A stretch of 64,000 nucleotides of DNA from Hofstenia miamia (Eukaryota; Xenacoelomorpha; Acoela): positions 1,154,279 to 1,218,278 of the forward strand of contig SCFE01000008.1 in NCBI GenBank assembly GCA_004352715.1. The letters run 5' to 3'. Position numbers and translations under genes: made by a program. This document shows positions 13,173-25,321 of the stretch, in pieces (the stretch's first letter is position 1; each line of letters starts with the position of its first letter). A model generated the notes under the pieces. The model did no database searches. It saw only the letters and a list, made by a program, of their open reading frames with translations, and was not told where the DNA came from.

Positions 13173-14252
13173 TGAAACACAATATTAAATAAAACATATG
13201 AGATATTTTACACTATCTTACATAATTACTAAGGCTGCTATTCTTATAATCATAAACATTACTAATTAGGCAATATGGCACTTAATAAAGGCAACTACCG
13301 TATTAAAATTAATACTTATGGTCAGTAAATAACCTTAAATTGAAATGAATGTAAATACCGTGTCCATAACGTTGTCCATTGCTCAGATATGATTTAAACG
13401 CAGAAATCCAAATAGAGAAAAGTATGCAAAAGTAAAATAATGTACACTCATTTTTTTTCAAACACTAATTTGCTTTTAGAATGCCATACTAAGACATCCT
13501 GCTTGACGATCATTCTGTGTATGGGATATAATTCGTATATTAAAATTTATCCAAAACGAAATGCAGCTACGTGTAGTTTTATGAATACGGTTGCATGCAA
13601 TAACCATCAAATCCAATCTTCTACATTTAAAACATTTTCAAAATTTTAAAATGATTAAACGTGCTTAAAGCATTTAACACAAATAGTATTCAGGAAACAA
13701 TTTAAATATATTTGGCAAACAGTTTCGATTTTTGGAGTAGGCATTTAAAGTTATATTTGGAACTTAAAATCAATTTGTAAATACAAAATTCAAATAGCCC
13801 GGAAAAGCTCTGTAAATTTCATCACTATGCCTATCATCTGTGTTAAACCAGTAGATTTGAATTAAACATGGAATAAGGGTTAAAATAATAAAGGAAATAC
13901 ATAATTTCACTTTGAGTAATGTGAAACATTCAATTTACTCTGAAAAATAGACTTCACTTTCAAAATAATCAAATGTTAACTGACATTAAATTGTTGAACA
14001 AGGGCTTTCAATTTATAAAATTTCTATATCATGATTGGGGTCTGCTTGTATTTAACCATAAAAAAATTGTCGAGCAAAAAACGTTTATCTTTCACTTAAA
14101 TATGAATCAGTTCAAGTTAATTTAAATTGGTTTACAATAATGTATTTAGGCATAAAAAATAGCCTTCCCCCTCGCGTAGCAGGCCACACTATTATTGAAA
14201 ATGATTAAATTGGTCAACGATTCGTAGAGAAATTTATAACTGACAAAATGAA
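13173..14252. other. Spacer between DDX49 and TRRAP
   Basis: About 1.08 kb of AT-rich sequence lies between the DDX49 stop codon and the first recognised TRRAP coding exon. It must hold the DDX49 3' end and any TRRAP 5' UTR or promoter. No conserved coding sequence, TATA box or CpG-rich promoter stood out. Confidence 0.6.
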
Positions 14253-16134
14253 CTATGAAATAGACTTTAATTTCCGTCTGAATGACCGACGTTCTGAATA
14301 TAAATTTAGTAAGTTCAATTGATCGCGCATCTTCTGAGCTTTTCGACGTTTACCAAATTGTCTGCTGCTTAAACGATGCTCGGCCTCTCTTTTAGCCAAT
14401 GAAATTTCCAAAAGAATTGGAAGGACATCTGCTTCTTTAATGCTATTGTCAGAATTCATTTTCAGACCGATTCTTTGTTCAATGGCTCTAGTGTTTTCAA
14501 ATAATGCATTCAGATTTAATGCAATTTCTTAGAGAAATTTTGAAATCAATCTTTTCAGAAAAGGGTAATGATAATGTTTCTATGAAATGTAAAAAACTTG
14601 CCATGCAATTTAAATCAAATTGTGTAGCTAAGCACAATCATATTATAATAAATATATGTGAATGAAAGTAGGTTTCCAAATGCTACTTAATTGTAGAGTA
14701 ATTTTTTTATACAAGAAATAATATTTGTGTCAAAACTTCCTAAGGAATAATGGATTCAAGGAATATTTGAAAACACACTTGAAGTTATCGACATCATACT
14801 GCGTTACAAAAGTGACAGCCCGACCGCAGCGACCTGCACGGGCAGTTCTTCCGACACGATGTATGTAGTCATTCGGTTGCGCAGGTACATTGTAATTGAC
14901 AACATGCTCCACAGAAGGCATATCTAAACCCCTACTGGCAACATCAGTGCAAATGAGTAAACGAACAGTCCCATTTCGAAATCGAGCCAAAGAAGAGTTT
15001 CGATGACGTTGTTTCAACAAAGAATGCAAAGGAACGTTATCAAATTCCAGTGAGTTTAGAACCATACTTAAAGTCTGACATGCAAAACAAGTCTTTACAA
15101 ATATCATCATCTGGTGGGCTTTTGGAGAATCCTAAATTATGAAACAATATTCTTAAGGCAAAATTACTAGTATGTCGTGTAGATAGAATTGTGAAACATA
15201 CTTCAAGAAAATTTTTAACCAACTGTACAAAATGAGCGTCTTTTGTGTCAGCTGGAACAAGAATATATTTCTGATCCAATTCTGACACAGTAACCGTGTT
15301 ATTAATGTCTTCTGAACACCAAATAAAGGGTTCTTTACTGGTAACGTTTAACAACTGCTCGAGAGCAGAAGTCAGCGTAGCACTGAATAACAACGTTTGT
15401 CGTCCTAAATGCAGGAATACATTAAATTCTACTGTCATAAGCAGTTGAAAATTTTAATGCATATCTATGACGTGTAATTTAGCATTTTAAGCAATGTAAA
15501 AATTTAATTTGAATATTTCATGAAAAGTCAATATACATAAAAATGAATTAACAACCTTTCGTGGGGATCCTATCCAAAATTTCGCCAAGATCAGGCGCAA
15601 ATGAATCAGACATTAGCCTATCAGCTTCATCAATAACGAATATTTTTAGACGAGAAAAATCGATTGTTGAATCAGCCTCTAAAATATACGACAACCTGCC
15701 AGGTGTTGCAACTACCACATGGGGCCTGGTCTCTAATTCACGAATTTGATCAACCTATAATTAGAACTATAACACAAATGATATTTTCATGTACATACTT
15801 GAGTGTTTCCACCGGTAATGAGGCTTACTTTTAGACTAATAGGCCGGCCAAGTGCGATAAATGTATCTGCTATTTGAGTGGCCAATTCCCTTGTTGGCGT
15901 TAAAACCAATGCAAATAATCCACAAGGATCACAACTTAACATTTGCAATATTGGTAAAACAAAGGCAGCTGTTTTACCCGATCCAGTCTTGGCACATGCA
16001 AGAACATCCTTCCCTCTTAAAATTTGAGGAATACAGTTTTTCTGCACAGAAGTAGGCTTCTTAATTCCCAGGCTAGAGCTTTGAGCTACAAGCCATTTGT
16101 GCAAATTTAAATCAGACAAGGAATTCATCAATTG
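14253..16134 (-). CDS. DDX49: DDX49 (yeast Dbp8-type) DEAD-box RNA helicase, complete
   Basis: This is an ATP-dependent RNA helicase of the nucleolus; its yeast counterpart Dbp8 acts in 18S rRNA maturation. Exons are 15799-16134 (ATG at 16128), 15556-15754, 15202-15404, 14779-15131 and 14253-14487, all GT-AG. The coding part is 1,320 nt, giving 439 aa plus stop, slightly shorter than the human protein. Motifs in order: Q-motif region around residues 21-29, Walker A AKTGSGKT (46-53), Ia PTREL (78-82), Ib ATPGR (126-130), DEAD (152-155), SAT (184-186), motif IV around IFVKT (254-258), TDVASRGLD (306-314) and motif [12 protein letters not shown] (335-344). A basic C-terminal tail follows. All catalytic residues are intact, so the gene looks functional. 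It lies on the same strand as TRRAP and upstream of it. The start matches the family N-terminus, but an in-frame upstream exon is possible (16268-16471). Confidence 0.96.
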
Positions 16135-16219
16135 CTAAAATATGTCAAAGTTTAAAGAAGTGCAACATGCATCCATATACACGAATATACATAAACTGCA
16201 GTGTGCAGTATACGAATGC

Positions 16220-16250
16220 AATATATATATATATATATATACATATATAT
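16220..16250. repeat. (TA)n microsatellite
   Basis: A run of alternating TA of about 22 bp followed by an interrupted tail, just upstream of DDX49. Similar arrays recur at 22697-22720, 24057-24087, 50869-50899, 53710-53749, 55666-55683 and 56223-56262, and next to the gaps at 31757 and 47768. Confidence 0.9.
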
Positions 16251-16267
16251 ACAAACCAGGTATATAC

Positions 16268-16471
16268 CTCCCTTGATGTCCACATATTATTATATCTCCC
16301 TTTTTTTACCCATTTTGTAGAAATTATTATACCTTCCTTTATGTAGAAGTAACAATTTTCTGATATGAATGTCTTCTTTTGGAATGCTTCATTTTGATGG
16401 AATATTTTCCAACATTCTTCAAATTGGGTACAAAGATATTCTTTTTCTAAAGTTTCGCTAGAATATTCCAT
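16268..16471 (-). other. Possible extra 5' coding exon upstream of DDX49
   Basis: An ATG-initiated open frame of 68 codons (MEYSSETLEKEYLCTQFEEC at its start) ends at a good GTATAT donor at 16266-16267. Splicing it to the acceptor at 16135-16136 would join DDX49 in phase. The intron would be about 133 bp and contain a (TA)n array. The segment has no counterpart in known DDX49 proteins as I remember them, so it could be a chance ORF, a 5' UTR exon or part of another gene. The evidence is frame and splice consensus only. Confidence 0.3.
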
Positions 16472-18080
16472 TTGTGTAGGATGCCCCGTTTTTAAATTTT
16501 CCGGAATTTATTGGATAAAATTTCTTTCTTCCAAAATTTCATAATTAAAGTTGGACTAAAATATAAAATTGTACAATTCTATATTTGTAAATGAATAGTA
16601 GTGCAAATTAGTCCATTCATACTTCCAAACACCATGGTCACTTTCACATATAAATATTGTTTTAAGCTATTGGTTAAAGGAAAACTTTATTGGAGACTGA
16701 TATCCAGTTTAATGAACAGTTTTTAGTAATTAATAAATTTTCAATTTTGTTGAAAATCGTTTTAAATTAGATTAAATTGGATCAATTTTGCCACTAACAT
16801 GTCTGCAAAATCAAAAGAACAATTTTACGTAATTTGACATGGCTCAATGCACAGTTAGCATTAATGTTATTCAATTTGTCGGCTTAATTTCAATAAAAAT
16901 CGGTATTTCAGAAATTCTAAGTGCTTAGAAAACAACAGAAATACAAAAGCAACAGGAATGCATTTATGATTCTTGTGATGTGACTGGTTAAGCATGATTT
17001 TTTGTATGAACGTTTAAATAGTTTACGTTTTCTTATTCTTGATACCCTCAGTTTTTCCTGAAAATTGGATATCAGAATGAAGCCAAACGTTTTTCAATTT
17101 CTTCATTCTATCACGAATTTTTGTATTTGGGATATTAAAGATAATAGCGTAAGTAAATTCTAGTTGATTATGCAAATAAATTAAATTCAATATTAAAGTT
17201 TATAATGTAGCATGGCCTCAACTGAATCATGTGTATTTAACCCGACCCAACCCAATATGACTTTTCAATATCTGACACAACCCAAATGCAATCAATATAC
17301 GTTTTCTACAAAATCCATGCTGAATAATTTATATGTATGTACATTATAGTAAAATAATTTCAGATTAACTAATAATTGTCATTTACATACATGTAAAGTA
17401 ACTATCATCAAAAAATTTATATTGTCAACTTATTGAACCAGCCCTGAACGATCTAGTTCACGAAAGGCATATCTGATTATTGCGGGTGGCTTTATTACCA
17501 TTTGCATTAGAAATGTTTTATCTATGGGTGCAGTAATGAAAGAATTGATTAAAATTATAAGTATGGCGGAGGTGCTGAAAACAAATTCGAAAGTTGAAAG
17601 TATTCATAATCGTTGTTCCAAAAAGTCCAATGCATTTTTATTAGATGAAACTTTAAGAGTTTTACATTCGATAGTATTTTTGTTGCATGTTTTAGCATCT
17701 CAGATTTTATAACCCATCATTTCATATTTCATGATTAATGGACGTTTTACAGTATGCGTGGTATTTAAGTAAATAAAAAATTGACCTGGCTGCGGCGCAG
17801 TAATTGAATTAATTAATATTACTATGTAGTTTATCCCAGCGAACTATGATTGAGCTCTGGCAATAATTAAGTTTGAAAAGGCAAAATATTTAATATCAAT
17901 CATTTTAAAACATTTTGTACACATTGGGAGATATATTAATCACTGCAGTCATAGTGGGAGATATAATAATCTTATTGAATTATTAATTGCCATAGTAACG
18001 AAATAAAAATATTTGCACTATATTTAATTTCATTCATATAATTATCCATTAAAATTAGATAAACGCCTTAAGAAGTTATA
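16472..18080. other. Unassigned AT-rich sequence
   Basis: No coding similarity, RNA gene or clear repeat was seen. Short open frames here, such as 17524-17712, look like chance. Confidence 0.5.
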
Positions 18081-18990
18081 ACAGCCTCCCGCTATGTACA
18101 ATAGAATAGAAAATATGCGTGTGTCATCAGCATATAGCATGCATGTAGAGTTGAAAGCAGCGATTATTGGCGTAAGGTCATTGATGAAGATTAAGAACAA
18201 AAGAGGACCAAGAATTGAACCCTGAGGAACACCAGAGGTGACCGGAAGTTCATCACAAAGAATAGAATCAATTCAAACATTGAGATCTGTTAGTGAGATA
18301 ACTGGAGATGAGAGACACAAAAGAGGAATTTTATCAAAGGCCGTTTTGAAATCAAGATAGACAGTAAAAAGAGAGATACTTCTATCGAAATGAGAATAAG
18401 CTGTGTCAAGGAAACGTGAAAGATTGAGGACAGATTTCTGAGACATGAAACTGTACTGATTCGGAAATCAATGGACGGGATAGATAGCGTTGAAAATAAG
18501 CCGTTCAAAAGCAAGAGATAGATGAGAAAGAATGGAAATTGGATGACAGGAAGAACAAAAATGTCTCGGAAGATTCTTGCCAGAGTTAAAGAATAACAGC
18601 AGCTTTTTCCAAATTTGAGGAAACGTAGAAGATAAGATGATTGATTGGAAGAGCTGAAACAAAGGATCAGATAGAGAAGATGCAATGTTTTTAATTAGAA
18701 CAGTTGATAATTGATCATGAGGAATGGAGTGCGACTTAATAGAGGACAACATTTTAAAGATTGTATGTGGAGAGAGTACAAGACAAATATTCATTAAAAA
18801 GATTTGATGTCACAAAGAGAGTGAGTAAATTTACCATTTAATTCTACAGCCAAAGGAAGAGATTTGCTGTTGGAAAGGTATTTGATAAATTTATGTGCAG
18901 AGCTGATGGAAAGTCGGGAGTTCTTGTTGTCCAACCTGATTTCAGCAATCTAATCGCTTTTGATTTTTCCGTCAAACAAGTGTACCAGGT
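18080..18990 (-). mobile_element. LINE reverse transcriptase fragment (Jockey/CR1-like), decayed
   Basis: The minus-strand translation across several frames gives a non-LTR reverse transcriptase: a block resembling the RT N-terminal fingers (about 18470-18790), then a [20 protein letters not shown]-type motif near 18170-18250, and the catalytic YADD encoded at 18123-18134. The sequence stops just after YADD and is also 5'-truncated, with frameshifts. It is a dead copy. Its endonuclease and RNase-H regions are absent, so clade assignment (Jockey, CR1 or related) is tentative. Confidence 0.85.
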
Positions 18991-20160
18991 AATTAAGTTT
19001 GACAGAGTATCACCCCTTCAAAAAAGTGTGCCACACTTTCGCTATTTCGCAGTTAATAAAATCAATTAACCATTTGTTTTCATAAAGCAGTGGGTAAGCT
19101 CACGTTGCATTATACAAATGTTGACAGAGAACATGGTTGCATTCATAGAGCTTTATAAATAGTTCTTGTTTATAAAAAGCTCCTCTTTTAAAAGTAGGAA
19201 CAAGCGCATGCGTGAAGAGGCATAGTTTTAATTCTAGATTTAATGTGCATGAAAATAGCATCAATTTATTGTTTTGTTTACTTCTGTAACTTATATCACA
19301 GAATTGATTAAAATCCATTCTCAAAATACATTTATAAGTTGTTTCAACTAACTATAGCACTAATATAGGAAATAAAGGAAATAACTTTAACATGAACATC
19401 ACAATTTTTTTACAGATTGCATAACAAACAAAATGAATTCTATTTGACAAGTATTGATCCTAACGAATGATAGGGCACTGAATGTCACGAAATGTGTGAT
19501 CTATGATGAAAAAACTTTAGGTGGCAACTGTTTTGATATAATACTATCATGGTCAAAATATCTCTGATTATGTAAATTCACAAACCTTTTAAAAATTCGA
19601 ACTAACTAATATTTCTGATTTTTTTGAAATAGAAAATTTAATAAAACTAATCTAATGCAGTCAAGCCAAACGGTGTTAAATTGTATTTACTAGTACTTGC
19701 AATCAATATTTTTGTAAGTGACCCAATATCTCTTACCATGATTGTACAATTACGAATCGCCTTATCTTCTGTTATTTGGAAAAATTAAATCAATGAATAT
19801 TCATTCTGAAATAATTATGTATATAGTTCTCGTTCACTGAAATTGAAAAAAAATTAAGGTCGAAGAATACAGATATTAATGAAAAATTTCACTATTATGC
19901 ATTGTTTATAAATTTGCAAGCTTTCTCCGTTTATTGTACATAGAATATAATATCAGTTTAAACAACAAAACTTTTACCGAAAGTATAAAATGAAATTCTA
20001 GTTGAAATCGGGTTATATCTGCAAGTTTGACACACAAGTTTGACTGTGTATTCCCCTTTTAAGTAAAATTTTTACCTCATTTTCAAAGAATAAGAAAAAT
20101 AGCATTTCTGTAGAAGTGTATAAGATATACATTTTCTAAAAAATCTTAAGCCCTTATTGA
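18991..20160. other. Unassigned AT-rich sequence
   Basis: I see no gene or identifiable repeat between the LINE fragment and the Mutator-like remnant. Confidence 0.5.
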
Positions 20161-21300
20161 AGAGATAATGCCTTCTGGTACTTGTACCATGTGTCTCCAT
20201 CAGTAGGGCAGATGTATTGCTGCGGCTGCTCATTTGTGGACAGTTTGTGATAATAGGTTGACCGTCAGTCTACCTTTCCCACCAATAGCCTTTCCATCGC
20301 ATAGCTTTGTACCCTTTGGCTGCTTCTTAACGTTACTGAAGGCGGTACCAATGCGCTTTTGCACATGCCTCACACACCATTACTGGCAGAAATGACTGTG
20401 GCGACACCATGTAAGGACGAATATCACCGTGGTTGCCATGTTCCATCACATGTAACCTCTACACCTGAAGTTTTCTGAACAGTCTTTAGCTCATTAGCAA
20501 CAGAAGTCATGCTATCCTTGGCAAATTCCTCAGTAGTCTTCAAAATTGAATCAAAATGTTTATTCCATGAGTTTTNTGCCTCACACACCATTACTGGCAG
20601 AAATGACTGTGGCGACACCATGTAAGGACGAATATCACCGTGGTTGCCATGTTCCATCACATGTAACCTTTAGCTCAATAGCAACAGAAGTCATGCTATC
20701 CTTGGCAAATTCCTCAGTAGTCTTCAAAATTGAATCAAAATGTTTATTCCATGAGTTTTTCCGGCTAGGCTGTGCCATATTCATAAGTCCAAAAAATTCC
20801 TGTGCTGTGATGCGACCTTTTCCTATACAAGAAATGACAAACAAATTTTTTATTGTTTGTAAAGGAGTTGTTGCTCACTTTTTGTGAAGAATAAAACTCC
20901 TTTTTTCTACAAAAAACTACTAACAACACAAGACAGTTTGAAAGCTACAACACCTCCTTTCCTTCTATCAGTAACTTCTTTAAATTTCAATTGATGTCCA
21001 CAAGAACAAAAACGACATTCTCCAATAACTTGAATAAGAACAGCGAAATCGATAAGTGATGAGTATCTGATATTTGATGTTGGTCTCTGAGTCTTTGTTT
21101 CTTTTTGTAATTTTCCTTTTCATACTGTTCTCCAAATTTTCTCTTTGAAGCACTTGGACCTAGTTCATTTACTTTTTCTGCCACAACAACATGAGGTAGA
21201 TCAGCTCCACGAATTTCATTGTCATTGTTGGTGAAACGATTTCCATTTAATCCCCGATTTTTATCTGTATTTGCCTTTATTCTTGCCCATTATAAGTTTT
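20160..21300 (-). pseudogene. Mutator-like (MULE) transposase remnant
   Basis: Minus-strand pieces in order match the Mutator-like transposase family found in many invertebrates. They are an N-terminal segment with a Cys-rich knuckle (about 20980-21060, pattern CRFCSCG), then a stretch containing SWNKHFDSILKTTEEFAKDS (20635-20760), the hallmark VTCDGTWQ block, SSLHGVATVISASNGVCEA (20366-20440), and a C-terminal GDTWYKYQKA (about 20155-20190). The frame is broken by stops and shifts. A single N at 20576 separates two near-identical versions of one segment (20366-20575 and 20577 onward); these differ by a small in-frame indel, so the locus is partly duplicated by assembly. No TIRs were located around it. 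Confidence 0.8.
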
Positions 21301-24052
21301 GAACACAAACAACACCTTCCAATAGCTTGAAATATCCAATATAATGCACAACAATATCTAACACTTGTAACACACAAAACACTGCCTGATTCCATAAACA
21401 CATGTATTGTGAACATACAAAAAGAGCATCGGTGTAGCAGATAGGTACTTGATAGGGCTATGGACTGAATGAGTCATCAAAATAAGGACTAGCCCATTGT
21501 GCAAATAGAGATTTAAAGGTGTACTAGCCCAGTTCTACTCAAAACAGGGGGGATATGTAAGGAGATCTTGAAATGTTGGAAAATTGAACAATTATGATTT
21601 GCGTTCCTATGGAAACGGCTGGTAAACAAACCCTAAAAATCTGGAATGTCATTTTTAATTGATTACTTCATGGATATCTGAAGGAGAAACACACTTTATT
21701 TTGATAGATATTGAAAGATAACAAGCTAAAGTACAGAAAACAGCAAAAAACTAAAATTTGATTTTGTATTTATTTTCAACGGGGCACACCACATTCAGAT
21801 ATTTTAATTTTCAACATAAATTGACGTTATTGAGTCTCCACTAAAAAATGGCGTTAATGTCTCAACTTTTAAAGGAGTAATTTGCTTTTTACATACATTT
21901 TTACATTTGTGTTTAAAGTAGACTCCATGCTTTTGGAGGTTGAAGGCCTGATAAAATTTGTATAATACTACTAAAAAATATTTCGGATTTTATGGATACT
22001 GGGTTGTCAAATGTGTCTACAATGTACTACGCCGCTTAGAATATAATAAGTCGCTTACGATTCAACATGAAATGATGGAAAGTAAAGTATTCGAGGAAAC
22101 TGGCATTAGTGAAACAGGAAATTCATATTTTGAAAAATTCCCATTTCGATCATATTGTTGTTAATTGATTTTCGTGTTTATAGTTACATCATTTGAACTT
22201 ATTTAAGATATATCTTGGCTTTGCTTTGTTTGATGTGAATTGATTTTCTTTAGTCCGACCTACAAAGAGAATAAAATAATTTTTAAACTAAAGTTAAACG
22301 TATTTGTCGATGCGGAGAGTTATACAGTCTGTTCTGGCGAGATTAAAAATGTAAATGCAAATTTATAAATTTGACATATATTCCTTATGATATTGACTTG
22401 CCAAGCAAAAACTTATTTTAGCTTTTTGCAAGTATTTTAGATTCTCCATAGACATGTTTAGGAAACAAGTTTTTGTATATGGGAACATAATATTGTTGGA
22501 AAGTGACAATCAATTTTCAATATTTCTTCAAGAATTTAGATTTTATTTTCAAAACTTCTTGAATGAATAAATAATTTATCAGGATTTCTATAATTTAACA
22601 ATACACCTTGCTTAATGAATTTTGCAAATCTTGCATATTTAATCAAATATTTCGCTTTGAAATAACGTTAGAATGGCTTAAAATATTTCAGGGGCCTATA
22701 TATATATATATATATATATAGTGCAGTTTTCGAGATATTTTATCTGAAAGTTAATAAGGTGTACAAAGCGCAAGTCTGTGTGGGAAACGTACAAAGCGCA
22801 AGCTAGCGGGTTCTTAAAATGCATAAAGCGCAAGTATGAGTGCATATACATAGTAGCAAGACATTACTAAAAAATATCTGCGAGATGGCATTGTGCAGAG
22901 TTAGACACGGCCCTAAATATTTAATGGCAATCCGCCCAGAGGCCAGCATTCTCAAAGGTTTTGGAAAACAGTTCACCGATGTCCCACAAAGTGTATTTTT
23001 TGCCTGAATGTTCCGCACATATATCCACAGGCCTTTTTGCAGCTATTTACATCAGTTCCCCCTGGTCTATACAAATATCTAAAACTTTCAAGGGCAGTTC
23101 CAGATTAAAGCATCAACTACATACAAATTTATTTCACACAAAGGTAACTTGCTATTTAGAAGTAAGCCTAAGCAAAAACTAATTTATCTATAAAAACAAT
23201 TATAAGAAAAACGAGATTTTGCATATTTGATCAATAAGAAATCTCGATTACGATAACACCTGCTTCGCAATCTAATAATACTTGAACAAAATTTGAAAAT
23301 GGTAACACATGCTAAATTCCGAAGATTATATTTAAGAAAAATTCATTTCGACAAATACTCAGTAGTCTAAATTTTCATTAAGATTCATTTGTATTTTTGA
23401 AATAATCATAGAAAAACTAGAGCCTGAAACCTATTCCCAAAGAATTTTTCAATATTGGTAAAGGCTAATTCAAAGAAATTATTAATGTGATAACATTCAT
23501 TGCATAAAAACTTTGTTGTAACCAAAAATTGTTTGAGAACAAAGGAAATGAACATATGATGTATATAATGCTGCACAATTTTGAATAATACAACAAGTAT
23601 GTTAATGCTACTAGTTTATGGGAACATTAAATTTATAAAATTTGAATAGAAGGATTAATATTCATTTTGAGGAATGCTAAGAAATTCTAAAGAGTAAATA
23701 GATATTCTTCTTTATCAAAAGTTGTAATTTATGATGTCAAAAACACAAGCAATTGGTAACACTAATTTAGAACATGCTTTTCCTTAAAGAATCTGAAGAA
23801 ACACTTTCAAAGTCATTAAACCTGAAAACTTGCCTACATTCTTAAATGAATGTGAACCACTAAAGCCATTTTATGTGCTTGGTACTTCATAGAAAATATG
23901 CAAAAATACATATTTTTAATACTGTATATGATTTTGTTTGGAAAATGTATAACAACATGCATTTGGTAATGGAAATCATAGAGAAAAATTTAATGTAGTA
24001 AGTGTTCAAGACTGCCATATTTTTCTTTAATAATAAATTTATTGCATTTTTC

Positions 24053-24090
<38 letters not shown>

Positions 24091-24744
24091 CTAAAGTTTT
24101 TGCTGAAATATCTTGACATATTTCAAGTGACTTGCCCCATTTATGGAGCCAAGATATTTATATTGCCATTGATATTAAAGGATTATCAATAACTTATCCA
24201 ACAGCTTTGTATTTCATAATGAAACAGACAGAAAACCTCAGTTGCAGTTTGTAAAATGCTATGCACATTTTGTAAGGAATAGATTATAAATAATCAAAAA
24301 CTACATATAGAATATATCCTTATGAGACAACAAACTTGATATCCTTTTTTAAAATATATAGTTATATATATTTGAGAATCATTGATAAAATCTATTGCTA
24401 TTTATGCAGATTTTTCAACCTATTTCCATTCATCATTCAGACAAAGCTTCAGTAATTTCCAAAATGTAAAAATCAAAAACTTAAATTACAATATTTAATC
24501 AAATACTATTTAAAATCAGGAAATGATGATTATACTTGCAAATTATGAATCATAGTGTATAACTAAATACATACTGGGGCATAAATGCACAATTATTCAA
24601 TTTCAACAATAGATTTAAGAACTTATTTATTATCATTACATTATTTGATGATCTTAGTATTTTTCAACAGTAATATTTGAATAAAATGTTAAATTGATGT
24701 TAATTACACAGTATTTCTGACTATTGTAGACAAAATCAGTCTGC
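21301..24744. other. Unassigned AT-rich sequence with small repeats
   Basis: No gene was recognised. A motif of about 12 bp (ACAAAGCGCAAG or close variant) occurs three times between 22763 and 22834 at spacings of roughly 28 and 32 bp. (TA)n arrays lie at 22697-22720 and 24057-24087. Confidence 0.5.
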
Positions 24745-25030
24745 TATTTATGCATATTGGTAATGGTATGCAGTTGTTTATTAAATTACCTGTTTTTATT
24801 CATATATATATATAAATTTATAAATATATATAAGTGTGAATATTCATTTTGTTCTAATTGATAAAAACTTGGAATACATTGTATTTTGTCTTTTACTGTA
24901 TTTAAATTATGATATTGTAAGCTGTATCATATTAGTTAAAGGATACCTAGAATTGGTACAGCTAAGCTAGCATACCTTATAATTTAGGGCTAGGTATATG
25001 GATATGACATTTGCTGCATGAATGTGCATA
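24745..25030 (+). repeat. Partial LTR of Gypsy-type element (5' copy)
   Basis: This stretch aligns over about 280 bp with 44735-44980 and more weakly with 32607-32860. Shared landmarks are a TGGTAATGGTATGCAG-type start and a TTAGTTAAAGGATACCTAGAA-type block. After 25030 the similarity is lost. It is best read as the decayed 5' LTR of the first LTR element, which also owns the gag/protease piece at 26.6-27.3 kb. Confidence 0.65.
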
Positions 25031-25321
25031 ATTTCTATTTTTTTACCATGAAAAGCCTACAACTATTACCTCATACTCAACACTACAATTTAATCAAATT
25101 ATGAGCTTTTGATCCAAAATTTCTATGTTCACTTTCACATTCATTCAATATAAAATCTTACTTAATAATAACAATATTGTGACGTCATTAAAGAATATAT
25201 TTTACAGGTAGAGAATCTATACAGATTGAGCTGTCTTCTTAACAGATACTCGTCACATGACCTTTTCACTCATATGACATACAGCATGCCATTACCAATT
25301 TGTTGTTGATTAGAGCAAAAG

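Noticed and set aside
22763-22834. Three spaced copies of ACAAAGCGCAAG as a CRISPR-like or regulatory array
   Set aside because: Too few and too short, with irregular spacing, in a eukaryotic genome; probably a degenerate minisatellite.
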